From [Haemophilus] ducreyi (GTDB lineage: Bacteria > Pseudomonadota > Gammaproteobacteria > Enterobacterales > Pasteurellaceae): a DNA stretch of 64,000 nucleotides. Below the pieces are notes generated by a model. The model made no database searches. It saw only the letters and a list, made by a program, of their open reading frames with translations, and was not told the DNA's origin. A program made the position numbers and the translations under genes. Each line of letters begins with the position of its first letter. Within the stretch, counting starts at the first letter, position 1. The stretch is from the NCBI RefSeq assembly GCF_900109315.1, contig NZ_FOJC01000004.1, forward strand, positions 99,104-163,103, read 5' to 3'. Positions 21,489-31,583 of this stretch are shown here, piece by piece.

Positions 21489-22838
21489 TTATTCACCAGA
21501 AATTTTCATTTTATTGACTAAAATTGAGCCCGTTTGAATATTTGAACGATATTCTACATCATCTGCCACCGCAATAATGCCCTGATACATTTCCTGTAAC
21601 TGCCCTGCAATCGTGATTTCCGCCACAGGATACTGAATTTCACCATGTTCTATCCAAAACCCTGAAGCGCCACGTGAATATTCACCGGTAACCGGGTTAA
21701 TTGCTGAGCCTAAAAACTCTGTGACTAATAAACCACAGTCTATTTGTTTTAAGAGACCGCTTAGCCCCCCCGTACAATTTGGTTTAACTAACCAATTGTG
21801 AATTCCACCTGCATGCCCAGTCGTTGTCAATCCCATTTTACATGCCGAATAGCTAGTCATTAGATAAGTTTGTAATACCCCAGCAGTAATGATTTCACGA
21901 TCTTGCGTCCTGACGCCCTCACTATCAAATGAAGAAGAGGCTAACTGACGCAACAAATGAGGTCTTTCCGAAATTGCAAACCACTCGGGTAAAATTTGCT
22001 TACCTAAATGATCTAATAGAAAACTAGATTTACGATACAAAGCACCACCACTGATTGCACCCGCTAAATGACCAATCAAGCCTGTAGCTACATCATTATA
22101 AAAAATGACCGGTACTTCACACGTTTTTATTTTACGCGGATTTAACCGCTTTACTGCTTTAAATGCGGCTTGCTGTCCGACCCAAATAGGCGACTGTAAT
22201 TTATCGAACTCACGTGAAATAGTATATTCATAATCACGTTCTAACTGTTCTGAATGCTCAGCAATAACACTACAAGAAAGTGAATAACGGCTAGAAAGGT
22301 AACTAGTCAACATACCGTGTGTATTACCATAAACTCGAATACCACTATGTGAATTAAATGTTGCACCTTCACTATTCACAATTCTGTTGTCTGTATGTAA
22401 AGCATAATGTTCCGTTTCTAATGCTAATTCAACCACTTGTTCAACAGAAATATTGGCTTGATGATATAACTCTAAATCAATTGGATCAAAAGCCATTAAC
22501 GCCTTATCAGCTAAGCCCGCGCATTTATCTTCTGAAGTATATTTAGCAATCGCTAGTGCCGATTCTACTGCACGCTGAATAGATTGTGGTTGTAAATCTG
22601 AAGTGGAAGCATTGCCTTTTCGTTGGTTAAGGTAAACAGAAATTCCCAATGAACCATCATTATTAAATTCAATATTTTCCGTTTTCTCTAAACGCGTTGA
22701 AATAGAAAGCCCCGCCACTTTGGTTACACTTACCTCAGCACTAGCTCCCGCTTTTTGTGCAACATTTAAGGCAAAATCAACGGCTTGGCGTAATGATTGT
22801 TCTTGATCTTGAAGTTGTTGTTTAGTTGTTAAAGACAT
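21489..22838 (-). CDS. pmbA: metalloprotease subunit PmbA/TldE
   Basis: Partner of TldD in the TldD/TldE protease, which processes peptides such as microcins and antitoxins in E. coli. 449 aa, as in the family. It shows GLSISTRLEKTENIEFNNDG, DGSLGISVYL and the C-terminal GGLLVTEF-like block (CGLLVTEFLGSAINPVTGEYSRGASGFWIE). TldE itself lacks the metal-binding HEXXXH, and none is seen. TldD must be encoded elsewhere. Divergent from darP. Confidence 0.94.
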   Translation of the reverse strand: MSLTTKQQLQDQEQSLRQAVDFALNVAQKAGASAEVSVTKVAGLSISTRLEKTENIEFNNDGSLGISVYLNQRKGNASTSDLQPQSIQRAVESALAIAKYTSEDKCAGLADKALMAFDPIDLELYHQANISVEQVVELALETEHYALHTDNRIVNSEGATFNSHSGIRVYGNTHGMLTSYLSSRYSLSCSVIAEHSEQLERDYEYTISREFDKLQSPIWVGQQAAFKAVKRLNPRKIKTCEVPVIFYNDVATGLIGHLAGAISGGALYRKSSFLLDHLGKQILPEWFAISERPHLLRQLASSSFDSEGVRTQDREIITAGVLQTYLMTSYSACKMGLTTTGHAGGIHNWLVKPNCTGGLSGLLKQIDCGLLVTEFLGSAINPVTGEYSRGASGFWIEHGEIQYPVAEITIAGQLQEMYQGIIAVADDVEYRSNIQTGSILVNKMKISGE

Positions 22839-22931
22839 AATTTTTAATCGCCACTGTAATAAACTTGTTCCGTATATTCTACCTTAAAATTCTGCTAGAA
22901 TATGGCTTTTTTTATCATTGAAGGAATAACT

Positions 22932-23462
22932 ATGGCTAAAAAACGCGGCAAACCAGAAATTGACTGGACAGATGATGATAAAGAAATCATTTGGGTAAGT
23001 AAAAGCGAAATCAAACGTGATTCTGAACACCTAAAAAAGTTAGGCGCCGAACTGATTGAATTAACACCACAAAATCTAGAAAAAATCCCCTTAGATGAAG
23101 ATCTTAAATATGCTATTCGCCAAGCTCAAAGCTTCAAACTAGAAGCTCGTCGTCGCCAAATTCAATTTATTGGCAAACTATTGCGTAACCGAGATTCTGC
23201 ACCTATTCAAGATGCATTAGATAAAGTAAAAAATAGACACAATCAACAACAAGCATTATTACACAAGCTAGAATTAATTCGTGATCAATTAATAAATATG
23301 GGGGATGCATCACTTAATCAGCTACTTAGTGAATATCCTCAACTTGATCGCCAACATTTACGTAACCTCATTCGTATGGCGCAAAAAGAAAAACAGATAA
23401 ATAAACCGGCTAAAAATTATCATGAGATTTTTCAATATTTGAAAAGCGAACTTATTGTATAG
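22932..23462 (+). CDS. darP: ribosome-associated protein DarP (YjgA)
   Basis: A dual-action 50S assembly factor family, 176 aa from the ATG at 22932, which has AAGGA upstream. It shows the YjgA features: a basic N-terminus, [34 protein letters not shown] text and a helical C-terminal half ([18 protein letters not shown]). Divergent from pmbA, as in E. coli, where yjgA and pmbA also neighbour each other. Confidence 0.93.
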   Translation: MAKKRGKPEIDWTDDDKEIIWVSKSEIKRDSEHLKKLGAELIELTPQNLEKIPLDEDLKYAIRQAQSFKLEARRRQIQFIGKLLRNRDSAPIQDALDKVKNRHNQQQALLHKLELIRDQLINMGDASLNQLLSEYPQLDRQHLRNLIRMAQKEKQINKPAKNYHEIFQYLKSELIV

Positions 23463-23497
23463 TTTTTATTTTTCATCATTAACTATTTGGAGTCATA

Positions 23498-23869
23498 ATG
23501 GAATTTTTTTCTCAACTTTTATTAACTCACTTAGGCTTTGCCTACCTTAGCCTCACGTTATTATTAAGCCGTGGTGTGCTAGCGGCAAAAAAAGTGAATT
23601 GGCGTCAATATAAAATATTAAAAATTGCACCTCATATAATCGATAGTTTATTACTAAGCACAGGCATAATCATTTTATATGTATTGTTATCTAACGAAAT
23701 TTATGCCTTTAATCAATTACAATGGTTACTGCCTAAAATGACCTTTATGGTGCTATACATCATATTTTCTGCTAAAACATTTAAAAAATCTCATCCATTC
23801 TCATTTAAATATTTTGTGTTAGCCGTAATTAGTTTTATGCTAATGATGATTGTAGCAACAATGCATTAA
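23498..23869 (+). CDS. SirB-family membrane protein
   Basis: 123 aa with four predicted membrane segments (about 8-25, 45-65, 75-95, 103-121) and the SirB2/YchQ pattern LLSRGVLAAKK, APHIIDSLLLSTG and a short FKKSHPFSFKYF loop. The function of SirB2-like proteins is unknown. It is 35 bases after darP with its own GGAG site and is probably co-transcribed. Confidence 0.8.
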   Translation: MEFFSQLLLTHLGFAYLSLTLLLSRGVLAAKKVNWRQYKILKIAPHIIDSLLLSTGIIILYVLLSNEIYAFNQLQWLLPKMTFMVLYIIFSAKTFKKSHPFSFKYFVLAVISFMLMMIVATMH

Positions 23870-23875
23870 CCCAAT

Positions 23876-23918
23876 AAGCGGCAAATTTCAGCAACTATTT
23901 TGCCCAAAATAGCCGCTT
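23876..23918 (+). terminator. uptake-word inverted pair after the SirB-like gene
   Basis: AAGCGGC and GCCGCTT face each other just behind the SirB-like stop and before ubiX. There is no good T run. Confidence 0.45.
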
Positions 23919-23938
23919 CTCTCATAATCAAGGATTTT

Positions 23939-24502
23939 ATGCAAAAACAACGACTTATTATTGGCATAAGTGGCGCAAGTGGTTTTCAATATGGTTATAA
24001 AGCACTACGTTTAATTAAAACAGTAGATATTGAAACACACCTAATTATGACCAAAAGTGCAGAATTAACCCGCTCATTAGAAACAGAACTTAAACGAGAA
24101 GAGGTGATTTCACTCGCTGATCATGTTCATACAATCAATAACATTAGTGCTAGCATTGCGAGTGGCTCATTTAAAACATTAGGTATGTTAGTAGCGCCTT
24201 GTTCAATAAAAACCCTTTCAGCGATTGCGCTAGGTTTGAGTGACAATCTGCTTACTCGGGCTGCCGATGTTATTTTAAAAGAACGGCGTAAACTTGTTTT
24301 AATGGTTCGAGAAACACCGCTTAATCTTAGCCATATCGACAACATGCAACGCATTACACAAATGGGCGGTATCATTTTCCCACCGGTACCGGCTTTTTAT
24401 CAAAACCCCACATCCATTGATGATATTGTGACTGATAGCGTAAGTCGCGCATTAGATTTATTTAATATTGATATCGCAATGCCTCGTTGGGGAGAGAAAT
24501 AA
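23939..24502 (+). CDS. ubiX: flavin prenyltransferase UbiX
   Basis: Makes the prenylated FMN used by the UbiD decarboxylase in ubiquinone synthesis. It has [10 protein letters not shown] at the N-terminus, [58 protein letters not shown] and [11 protein letters not shown], all diagnostic. The start at 23939 (MQKQRLIIG) follows AAGGA; thirteen upstream in-frame codons overlap the preceding dyad and are not used. 187 aa. Confidence 0.95.
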   Translation: MQKQRLIIGISGASGFQYGYKALRLIKTVDIETHLIMTKSAELTRSLETELKREEVISLADHVHTINNISASIASGSFKTLGMLVAPCSIKTLSAIALGLSDNLLTRAADVILKERRKLVLMVRETPLNLSHIDNMQRITQMGGIIFPPVPAFYQNPTSIDDIVTDSVSRALDLFNIDIAMPRWGEK

Positions 24503-24514
24503 CGCTACACAAAT

Positions 24515-24904
24515 ATGCAAAAAATACCATCATTCATCAGTCGTTTTATTCAAAATAACCACGTCGTCAATTTTGCAGCATACACTATTGATGATTTCTG
24601 GACAGCCAGTTGTTTTTATGCATTTGATCACAACATGGCGCGTTTGATTTTACTGACCAGTAAAAACACACGCCATTCACAAATTATGTTACATAACCCC
24701 AAAATAGTTGGCACCATCTCAGCACAAATAACAGATATTCAAGCGATTAAAGGTATTCAATTTTCAGCCACATCTCAACTGCTGACCAAGCAAGATACTG
24801 AATACCATTCATCATTAACACACTACTATCAATGCCATCCATTTGCCCGCTTAACATCCAGTGATGTTTGGCTATTACATTTAGATATGATTAAATACAC
24901 CTAA
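24515..24904 (+). CDS. UPF0306 (YhbP-like) protein, probably truncated by a stop codon
   Basis: 129 aa with the flavin-reductase/PNPOx-like fold of the YhbP family (FTAYTIDDFWTAS-like start, LLTSKNTRHSQIM, GIQFSATSQLL, VWLLHLDMIKYT). E. coli YhbP is about 147 aa and continues after the equivalent of IKYT with a conserved tail. Here a TAA follows, but the same frame stays open to 24952 and encodes NEYLFAQKSIWQRHTE, which resembles that tail. I read this as a nonsense change in a once longer gene. Twelve bases after ubiX, likely the same transcript. Confidence 0.7.
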   Translation: MQKIPSFISRFIQNNHVVNFAAYTIDDFWTASCFYAFDHNMARLILLTSKNTRHSQIMLHNPKIVGTISAQITDIQAIKGIQFSATSQLLTKQDTEYHSSLTHYYQCHPFARLTSSDVWLLHLDMIKYT

Positions 24905-24998
24905 AATGAATACCTATTTGCACAAAAGTCAATTTGGCAACGCCACACTGAATAATCACAATAAAATAGTTTTAGCCAACTCTAGTCAATAACGCCAG

Positions 24999-25310
24999 TT
25001 AACCGCCCGCTAGTTTTACTTTAAAACCTTTTTCCAGCAAGATTTGTTTTAGTAACTCACGGTTATCACCTTGAATTTCAATATTACCGCCTTTCACTGA
25101 GCCACCAACACCACTTCTTTTTTTAAGTTCTGCCGCTAATAGTTTTAATGCTACGCTATCTAAGTCTGAGCCTGAGATTATGCTCACGCCTTTACCTTTT
25201 CTACCGCTAGTTTGTTTTTGAATCCGAACAATACCATCGCCTTTAGACGGCTCTACTTTTAATTTTTCCGGTAAAATCCGCCCTGTTTCTGTCGAATAAA
25301 CTAATGTCAT
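24999..25310 (-). CDS. yciH: SUI1/eIF1-like translation factor YciH
   Basis: 103 aa; KGDGIVRIQKQTSGRKGKGVSII and the SUI1-type LKKRSGVGGSVKGGNIEIQGD with KQILLEKGFKVKLAGG at the end are characteristic. The family influences fidelity at initiation. It is downstream of pyrF, separated by a terminator, in the cmk-to-yciH order seen in H. influenzae. Confidence 0.93.
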   Translation of the reverse strand: MTLVYSTETGRILPEKLKVEPSKGDGIVRIQKQTSGRKGKGVSIISGSDLDSVALKLLAAELKKRSGVGGSVKGGNIEIQGDNRELLKQILLEKGFKVKLAGG

Positions 25311-25341
25311 ATAAAAATCTCAAAAATTGACCGCTTACAAT

Positions 25342-25364
25342 AAAAAAGGCGAGCAAAGCTCACC
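25342..25364 (-). terminator. terminator after pyrF
   Basis: On the minus strand, GGTGAGC and GCTCGCC pair around TTT and are followed by a six-base T run. Confidence 0.75.
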
Positions 25365-25381
25365 CTCATTATGATACATAA

Positions 25382-26074
25382 TTATGCAATTGAAGCATTA
25401 ATAGCTTTTAAAATGGATAAAGGTTCTTGTGCTTGAGTAATAGGACGACCAATAACTAAAAAATCAGCCCCCGTTTGAATAGCCTGTTTGGGTGTCATTA
25501 CACGACGTTGATCACCAAAATCTGAACCAGCTGGACGAATACCCGGTGTCACAAGTTTAAAATCATCACCACAATGCGTTCTTAACACTTCTACCTCTTG
25601 TGGAGAACAGACTACACCATCTAGTCCCGCACGTTTTGCAAGGTGAGATAACCGAATCACCTGTTCCATCGGAGAAGCATTAATACCAATTTGTAACAAA
25701 TCTAAATCTTCCATACTTGTTAATACCGTCACCGCAATTAATAAAGGCGCATCCTTACCATAAGGCTCAAGAATTTTTTTTGCCTCTTCCATCATTGTTA
25801 ATCCACCTGACGCATGTAAATCAACCATCCATACCCCCAAATCAGCGGCTGAACGCACAGCCCTTGCCACAGTATTTGGAATATCGTGATATTTTAAATC
25901 AAGAAAAACATCAAATTTTCTGTCGTGAAGCTGTTTAACAAAGTGAGTACCTAACGTTGTAAACATTTCTTTACCCACTTTCAAGCGACAAAGTGACGGA
26001 TCAACCTGATCTATAAAATTCAATGCTTCATTTTCAGTTTCATAATCTAAGGCAACAATAATTTTATTGTCCAT
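25382..26074 (-). CDS. pyrF: orotidine 5'-phosphate decarboxylase
   Basis: The last step of UMP synthesis. It has the [14 protein letters not shown] start, [11 protein letters not shown], the catalytic [11 protein letters not shown] motif (Asp-Lys-x-x-Asp) near residue 60, and the phosphate-gripper [20 protein letters not shown] with a FLVIGRPIT end. 230 aa is normal. It follows lapB by 35 bases, as in H. influenzae and E. coli. Confidence 0.97.
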   Translation of the reverse strand: MDNKIIVALDYETENEALNFIDQVDPSLCRLKVGKEMFTTLGTHFVKQLHDRKFDVFLDLKYHDIPNTVARAVRSAADLGVWMVDLHASGGLTMMEEAKKILEPYGKDAPLLIAVTVLTSMEDLDLLQIGINASPMEQVIRLSHLAKRAGLDGVVCSPQEVEVLRTHCGDDFKLVTPGIRPAGSDFGDQRRVMTPKQAIQTGADFLVIGRPITQAQEPLSILKAINASIA

Positions 26075-26109
26075 AAGGACTCCTCTCCTTTAACTTATCG
26101 AGATAATCA

Positions 26110-27300
26110 TTAATATGAATCGATACCATTTATTGGCTTAATTTGCTCCCATTGCCGACAAGATGGGCAATACCAACTCAAACGATAACTTTGATAACCA
26201 CAATTTAAACAACGATATTGAAAACTTTTTTTAATCCTAGCACCTACCATATTATGCAATAATACTAAACTCTCTTTTGCGCTACCTTTCTCTGCTTCAT
26301 TTATTTGATAATAAATAAAACGATGAAAAATCAACATACTAGGATACTTGCTTAATTGTTGATATAACTTAGAATGCGCTGCAATCAAACCATCTTTTTG
26401 TTCAATTAACTCCGCTAATGCTATGTCCACACTGCTATTATGTTTAACTTGATTTGATCTAATTAGAAATAATTCGTAATTTATAAAATCATGTAATGCC
26501 GCATAACACGTTTTAATGTTATGCAACACTTCACTAATATAATCAGGATCTTGAACTAAAATATGCTCAAAATGTGTTAATGCTTGCGAAAATTGTCCTT
26601 GCGCCAAATAATAATCACCCAATAACATAGAGGCTCGCGTACACAATGGTGAATATTCTAATGCTTTACCTAAAAGCCTCAAATATAAATCCGCATCTTC
26701 AGATTTTATAGCTTGTGCATATTCACAATAATAATGCGATAAAGGAACACCATCAGTTTTAGGATCAATTTTTAAAAGCTTTTCCGCAACATTAATCGCT
26801 TTCTTCCATTCATTTGTTTTCTGATAAAGAACCATTAATTGTGTAAGTGAATTTACCGCAAATTCTGGCTCATCTAACAACAAAATATAATAATTTTCTG
26901 CGCGATCATAAAAACCTGCCGCCATAAAATCCTTGGCAAGTTGCTGTTTAGCTAATAGTTTTTGTTCAATAGAATAATTTAGACTTGAATCTAGTGCTTG
27001 ATGAATACGTAATGCGCGATCAACTTCACCGCGAGAACGAAAAAGATTACCTAAAGTAAGTTCCGCTTCAAATTGTGATTCCGTGGTAATCTGATTTTCA
27101 GATTCCTGTTTTTGAAGCATTGATAGAAAAAGATCAACCGCTTTTTCTTGCTGATTAGACAAAAGAAAATTTAAACCCGTAACATAATCACGAGAAAATT
27201 TATTATTGATAGATTCTTGATCCTTTTTAACACTAAGACGTCCCATATACCAGCCATAAAGCGCTGCAATAGGTAATAAAAGGAACAATAATTCGAACAT
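26110..27300 (-). CDS. lapB: LPS assembly regulator LapB (YciM)
   Basis: Controls LPS amount by promoting FtsH turnover of LpxC. 396 aa with an N-terminal membrane anchor (LLFLLLPIAALYGWYMGRLS), TPR repeats at about 35-340 and a C-terminal rubredoxin-like zinc site with two CxxC pairs (YRCLNCGYQS and WYCPSCRQW). Start and lapA stop overlap. Part of the lapA-lapB-pyrF unit. Confidence 0.95.
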   Translation of the reverse strand: MFELLFLLLPIAALYGWYMGRLSVKKDQESINNKFSRDYVTGLNFLLSNQQEKAVDLFLSMLQKQESENQITTESQFEAELTLGNLFRSRGEVDRALRIHQALDSSLNYSIEQKLLAKQQLAKDFMAAGFYDRAENYYILLLDEPEFAVNSLTQLMVLYQKTNEWKKAINVAEKLLKIDPKTDGVPLSHYYCEYAQAIKSEDADLYLRLLGKALEYSPLCTRASMLLGDYYLAQGQFSQALTHFEHILVQDPDYISEVLHNIKTCYAALHDFINYELFLIRSNQVKHNSSVDIALAELIEQKDGLIAAHSKLYQQLSKYPSMLIFHRFIYYQINEAEKGSAKESLVLLHNMVGARIKKSFQYRCLNCGYQSYRLSWYCPSCRQWEQIKPINGIDSY

Positions 27301-27587
27301 TAGTTAGTCTTCGGCGTATTCGTTAATTCTGTAATTTGTTGAGCTTGACGCTTTACACGACGATTCAATGCGATAGTTTTTACTTTCAATTTCAAATAAA
27401 AAATACCGGTAAGTAACCAACCTAAAATTAAACCCAAACCGAATAGAATAGCAACAAGGCTAGATAAGCGTAATTCACTTTGTGCTACAACATAATTAAA
27501 TGTAATCAGTTGATCATTATTTGCTCCAATAGTAACCGCAACAATAACAACTGCCAGGGTAATTAAAACGCCTAAAATATATTTCAT
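27300..27587 (-). CDS. lapA: LapA-type membrane protein (YciS)
   Basis: 95 aa with two membrane helices (about 3-22 and 42-68), the short QLITFNYVVAQSELRLS periplasmic loop and a basic cytoplasmic coil (RRVKRQAQQITEL). This is the DUF1049/LapA pattern. It overlaps lapB by one base, consistent with the two acting together in LPS assembly control. Confidence 0.9.
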   Translation of the reverse strand: MKYILGVLITLAVVIVAVTIGANNDQLITFNYVVAQSELRLSSLVAILFGLGLILGWLLTGIFYLKLKVKTIALNRRVKRQAQQITELTNTPKTN

Positions 27588-27647
27588 TGTTTATCCTCTT
27601 AGTATACTAATAGAAAAGACAAAATTGCCCTTAGAAAACCCTATACT

Positions 27648-27923
27648 AAATCAACGCGTTCTTTTAAATCCTTACCCGCTTTAAAAATGTGGCACATATT
27701 TTGCATCTAACTTAACACTTGCCCCCGTTTTAGGATTGCGACCAATACGTGGCTGACGATAATGTAAAGAAAAACTGCCAAAACCTCTTATTTCCACTCT
27801 CTTAGCCTGCTCCAAAGTGAGCATAATATTTTCCAAAATATCTTTAACGCCGTCTTCAACTGCCTTTTCTGGTAAACTCGGATTTAACGCTATTAATTTT
27901 TCAATAAGCTCTGATTTAGTCAT
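27648..27923 (-). pseudogene. ihfB: integration host factor beta, +1 frameshift removes the C-terminus
   Basis: IHF-beta bends DNA as a heterodimer with IHF-alpha. Reading from 27923, [10 protein letters not shown]...[26 protein letters not shown] matches the family up to KYVPHF (80 aa), followed by TAA at 27681-27683. Intact IHF-beta has about 94 residues. One T fewer in the five-T run at the junction would continue as KAGKDLKERVDLV and stop at 27648-27650, the correct length. The C-terminal helix is therefore lost in the zero frame. UUU-UAA here would allow a +1 slip with full re-pairing, so some full-length protein is conceivable. A sequencing error is the alternative. Confidence 0.85.
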
Positions 27924-27950
27924 AAAATTTCCTCTAACTGATTAAATCAA

Positions 27951-27976
27951 AGCGGATATGCTTTCACATACCCGCT
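27951..27976 (-). terminator. hairpin between rpsA and ihfB
   Basis: AGCGG-TATG pairs with CATA-CCGCT around six bases. The T tract after it on the minus strand is weak, so readthrough into ihfB is likely. Confidence 0.5.
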
Positions 27977-27999
27977 CCTCTAATTAGACAGAATTCTAA

Positions 28000-29667
28000 T
28001 TATTCACCTTTTGCTGCTTGGAAAGCCGCTGTCATTGCATTTGGCATTTCAACATCTTGTTTATTTACTTGAGCAAGTGCAGCAGATTCTTCAGCTTCGT
28101 CTTTTGCACGCACAGATAAATTAACTAAACGAGATTTACGATCAATACCGGTATATTTTGCTTCAATTGAATCGCCAACAGAAATTACTGTTGTGATATC
28201 TTCTACACGCTCACGTGTTGCTTCATTAGCACGGATAAACGCTTCTACACCGCCTTCTAATTCAACTTTAACGCCTTTTGTGTCAACATCGACAACTTTA
28301 CCCGTTAAAATAGCGCCTTTTTTAGTGCTATCTACGAAATTAGTGAATGGATCAGATTCTAATTGTTTAATACCTAAAGAGATACGCTCTTTAGCAGCAT
28401 CTACTTGTAATACAACCGCTTCTACTTCATCACCTTTTTTGTAGTTACGCACAGCTTCTTCACCGGTAACATTCCAAGAAATGTCAGATAAGTGAACTAA
28501 ACCATCAATTCCACCTTCAAGGCCGATAAAGATACCGAAATCAGTGATAGATTTAATTTTACCTGTCACTTTATCGTTTTTATTATGCGTTGCAGCGAAG
28601 TGTTCCCAAGGATTTGCTTTACATTGTTTTAAACCTAATGAAATACGACGACGTTCTTCATCAACCTCTAAAACCATTACTTCAACAACATCACCAACGC
28701 TAACGACTTTAGAAGGATGAATATTTTTATTTGTCCAATCCATTTCTGAAACGTGAACTAAACCTTCAACACCATCTAAAATTTCAACGAAACAACCATA
28801 ATCGGTTAAATTAGTTACTTTACCTGTTAATTTGCTGTTTACAGGGTGATTTTGAGCGATTGCAGCCCATGGATCTTGGCCTAATTGTTTTAAGCCTAAT
28901 GATACGCGTGTTTTTTCTTTGTCAAATTTAAGTACTTTAACCGTTACTTCTTGACCTACAGCAACAACTTCGCTAGGGTGTTTAACACGTTTCCATGCCA
29001 TATCTGTGATATGTAATAAACCATCAACACCACCTAAATCAACGAATGCACCATAGTCAGTTAAGTTTTTAACTGTACCAGTAATAACAGAACCTTCTAC
29101 TAAGTTCGCTAATACTTCATCACGATCTTGGCTATTTTCTGATTCAATTACTGCACGACGAGAAACAACTACATTGTTACGTTTTTGGTCAAGTTTAATG
29201 ACTTTAAACTCTAATTCTTTACCTTCTAAGTTTAAAGAATCACGTACTGGACGAGTATCCACTAATGAACCTGGTAAGAATGCACGTACACCATTTAATT
29301 CAACAGTGAAACCACCTTTTACTTTACCATTTACGAAACCAATAACGGTCGCTTGTTCTTCGAATGCTTTTTCTAATGCAATCCAAGCTTCGTTACGTTT
29401 TGCATCACCACGAGAAACTACTGTTTCACCAAAGCCATCTTCAACTGCTTTTAGTACTACATCTACTTGATCGCCAATTTGAACTTCAAGCTCACCTTGT
29501 GCATTAGTAAATTCTTCCGCAGGAATTGATGATTCAGATTTAAAACCTGTATCAACAATAACATAGCCTTTTTGAATAGCAACAACAGTACCTTTAACTA
29601 CATCGCCTAAACGCGGAGTTGCAGCAAAAGATTCTTCTAATAATTGAGCAAACGATAATTCTGACAT
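28000..29667 (-). CDS. rpsA: 30S ribosomal protein S1
   Basis: 555 aa with six S1 (OB-fold) repeats, seen as recurring blocks such as [45 protein letters not shown] and [23 protein letters not shown], each followed by VSLGLKQ or ISLGIKQ. It binds mRNA for initiation. Located between cmk and ihfB, the conserved gamma-proteobacterial order. Confidence 0.98.
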   Translation of the reverse strand: MSELSFAQLLEESFAATPRLGDVVKGTVVAIQKGYVIVDTGFKSESSIPAEEFTNAQGELEVQIGDQVDVVLKAVEDGFGETVVSRGDAKRNEAWIALEKAFEEQATVIGFVNGKVKGGFTVELNGVRAFLPGSLVDTRPVRDSLNLEGKELEFKVIKLDQKRNNVVVSRRAVIESENSQDRDEVLANLVEGSVITGTVKNLTDYGAFVDLGGVDGLLHITDMAWKRVKHPSEVVAVGQEVTVKVLKFDKEKTRVSLGLKQLGQDPWAAIAQNHPVNSKLTGKVTNLTDYGCFVEILDGVEGLVHVSEMDWTNKNIHPSKVVSVGDVVEVMVLEVDEERRRISLGLKQCKANPWEHFAATHNKNDKVTGKIKSITDFGIFIGLEGGIDGLVHLSDISWNVTGEEAVRNYKKGDEVEAVVLQVDAAKERISLGIKQLESDPFTNFVDSTKKGAILTGKVVDVDTKGVKVELEGGVEAFIRANEATRERVEDITTVISVGDSIEAKYTGIDRKSRLVNLSVRAKDEAEESAALAQVNKQDVEMPNAMTAAFQAAKGE

Positions 29668-29762
29668 AATTTTCTTCTTTAATTAAAAAATGAACATCCA
29701 TTTAACTTCCTGTTAAACGGGGTTAACAATAATTACTAAACAAATCCTATGTTTAGCAAACA

Positions 29763-30437
29763 TTAAAATTTCTTGAATTTAGCAATATGCGCCAATGCTT
29801 GGCAAATTACCTCTTCAATGGATAAATGCGTAGAATCTAATAATAACGCATCTTTAGCTGGAACTAATGGCGCCACTGCACGTGTTCTATCTCGCAAGTC
29901 TCGCGTTTTAATCTCGGCTAAAATCTCGCCAAAGTTAGCATTAAATCCTTTTTCTTGCAACTGTTTTACACGTCTTTTAGTGCGTTCTTCTGCGCTTGCC
30001 TCTAAAAAAAATTTGACTTGAGCATCGGGAAAAACGATGGTTCCCATATCTCTCCCATCAGCAATCAAGCCCATAGGTGAACTAAAATCACGCTGTCTTT
30101 GCAATAAAGCGGAACGAACTTTAGGGAAAATGGCAATTTTTGAGGCATTTTGACCCGCTTCAGCACTCCGGATCTGTGTTGTTACGTTCTCACCATTTAG
30201 AATAGCGGTAACTTCATCATTATTTGAGATAAATTCAATCGCTAAAGTAGGAATTAATTTAGCTAATTCATCTTCATCGTCAAAAGCGATACCTTGTCTT
30301 AAAGCAGCTAATGCGCTAATACGATAAATCGCGCCGGAATCAAGTAGCGCAAAACCTAATTTATTTGCTAACGCAGCAGATAATGTGCCTTTACCTACAC
30401 CACTTAGACCATCTACCGTAATGACAAAATTATTCAT
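29763..30437 (-). CDS. cmk: cytidylate kinase
   Basis: Phosphorylates CMP and dCMP. The P-loop is [17 protein letters not shown] at the N-terminus; further motifs are [29 protein letters not shown] and [13 protein letters not shown]. The 224 aa length is normal. Directly upstream of rpsA. Confidence 0.97.
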   Translation of the reverse strand: MNNFVITVDGLSGVGKGTLSAALANKLGFALLDSGAIYRISALAALRQGIAFDDEDELAKLIPTLAIEFISNNDEVTAILNGENVTTQIRSAEAGQNASKIAIFPKVRSALLQRQRDFSSPMGLIADGRDMGTIVFPDAQVKFFLEASAEERTKRRVKQLQEKGFNANFGEILAEIKTRDLRDRTRAVAPLVPAKDALLLDSTHLSIEEVICQALAHIAKFKKF

Positions 30438-30467
30438 TTCATTATTCCTAATTATATTAATTTAGAT

Positions 30468-31493
30468 TTATAGTGCTGGAAATTCACCAATTATCACATC
30501 TACATCAAAAATATGATTATCACGTAATACTTGCACGTTGACTTGCGTGCCGGGTTTCATATTTGCCAATACATCCATCATCTGAGTGGGCGATACGGCT
30601 CGAATATTGCCTATTTTTAGAATGCGGTCATTTTTTTTAATCCCCGCTTCATCTGCCGGGCCATTTACGGCTACTCCGGTAATCAAAACGCCATTATCTG
30701 AATTCTCTGCGTTAGAATATAAAGTACTATTAACACCAAAATAGCCTCGTATTACTCGACCATCTTTAATGATTTTCGCCATAATTTGTTTAGCTAAATT
30801 AATTGGAATAGCAAAATTTAATCCTTCTGCTAATTCATCATTTGTTTTGCCTAAACTGAGCGTATTAATGCCGATTAACTCACCGACTGAATTGATTAAT
30901 GCGCCACCAGAATTGCCACGGTTAATGGACGCATCGGTTTGAATAAAATTTTGACGACCGCCATCGGTTAGTGCATTACGACCTGTAGCACTAATAATGC
31001 CTTGTGAGATACTTTGCCCTAAATTAAATGGGTTGCCAATAGCTAAAACGATATCACCAATGCGGATAGGCCGTTCATCATTTTGAGGAATAGTCTGTAA
31101 ATATTGCGCATGAACTTTTAACACTGCAAGATCTGTTAACGTATCAGCACCGACTAATTTTGCATCGGAAATTTCACCTGTCTGAAACGCAACAATAATT
31201 TGTTCTGCGTCCTCAATCACATGTTTGTTGGTTAAAATATAACCATTCTCCGTCATTACCACGCCTGAACCTAAATTTTTAACTTCAAAATCTCCGGTCT
31301 TTTCATCTAATGAGCGATTATATACATTGACTACCGCAGGCGAAGCACGGTTTACTGCATCATGAAAACTGGCTATTTTTTTACTTGATTGTGGTAGTAC
31401 ATCAACTTTATTATTAATAATTGGTGATACATATAGAATAAGAAATGCACAAAAAAGCCCAAAAATAGCCGCTCGAATGATCTTCTTTAACAT
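30468..31493 (-). CDS. degS: envelope-stress serine protease DegS
   Basis: Cleaves RseA when its PDZ domain senses unfolded outer-membrane proteins, releasing sigma-E. 341 aa: an N-terminal membrane anchor (AAIFGLFCAFLILYVSPII), then a trypsin-like domain with His in LTNKHVIEDA, Asp in DTLTDLAVLKV and Ser in INRGNSGGALIN, and one PDZ domain at about 245-335. A single PDZ plus the anchor distinguishes DegS from DegP/DegQ. Confidence 0.94.
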   Translation of the reverse strand: MLKKIIRAAIFGLFCAFLILYVSPIINNKVDVLPQSSKKIASFHDAVNRASPAVVNVYNRSLDEKTGDFEVKNLGSGVVMTENGYILTNKHVIEDAEQIIVAFQTGEISDAKLVGADTLTDLAVLKVHAQYLQTIPQNDERPIRIGDIVLAIGNPFNLGQSISQGIISATGRNALTDGGRQNFIQTDASINRGNSGGALINSVGELIGINTLSLGKTNDELAEGLNFAIPINLAKQIMAKIIKDGRVIRGYFGVNSTLYSNAENSDNGVLITGVAVNGPADEAGIKKNDRILKIGNIRAVSPTQMMDVLANMKPGTQVNVQVLRDNHIFDVDVIIGEFPAL

Positions 31494-31583
31494 GTTTTCC
31501 TATCCATTTTTTCTAACATTACATAGCCAATATTATATAGGAATTTTACAGGTTAACACAATCAATCATCAGCTAAAAAACGA

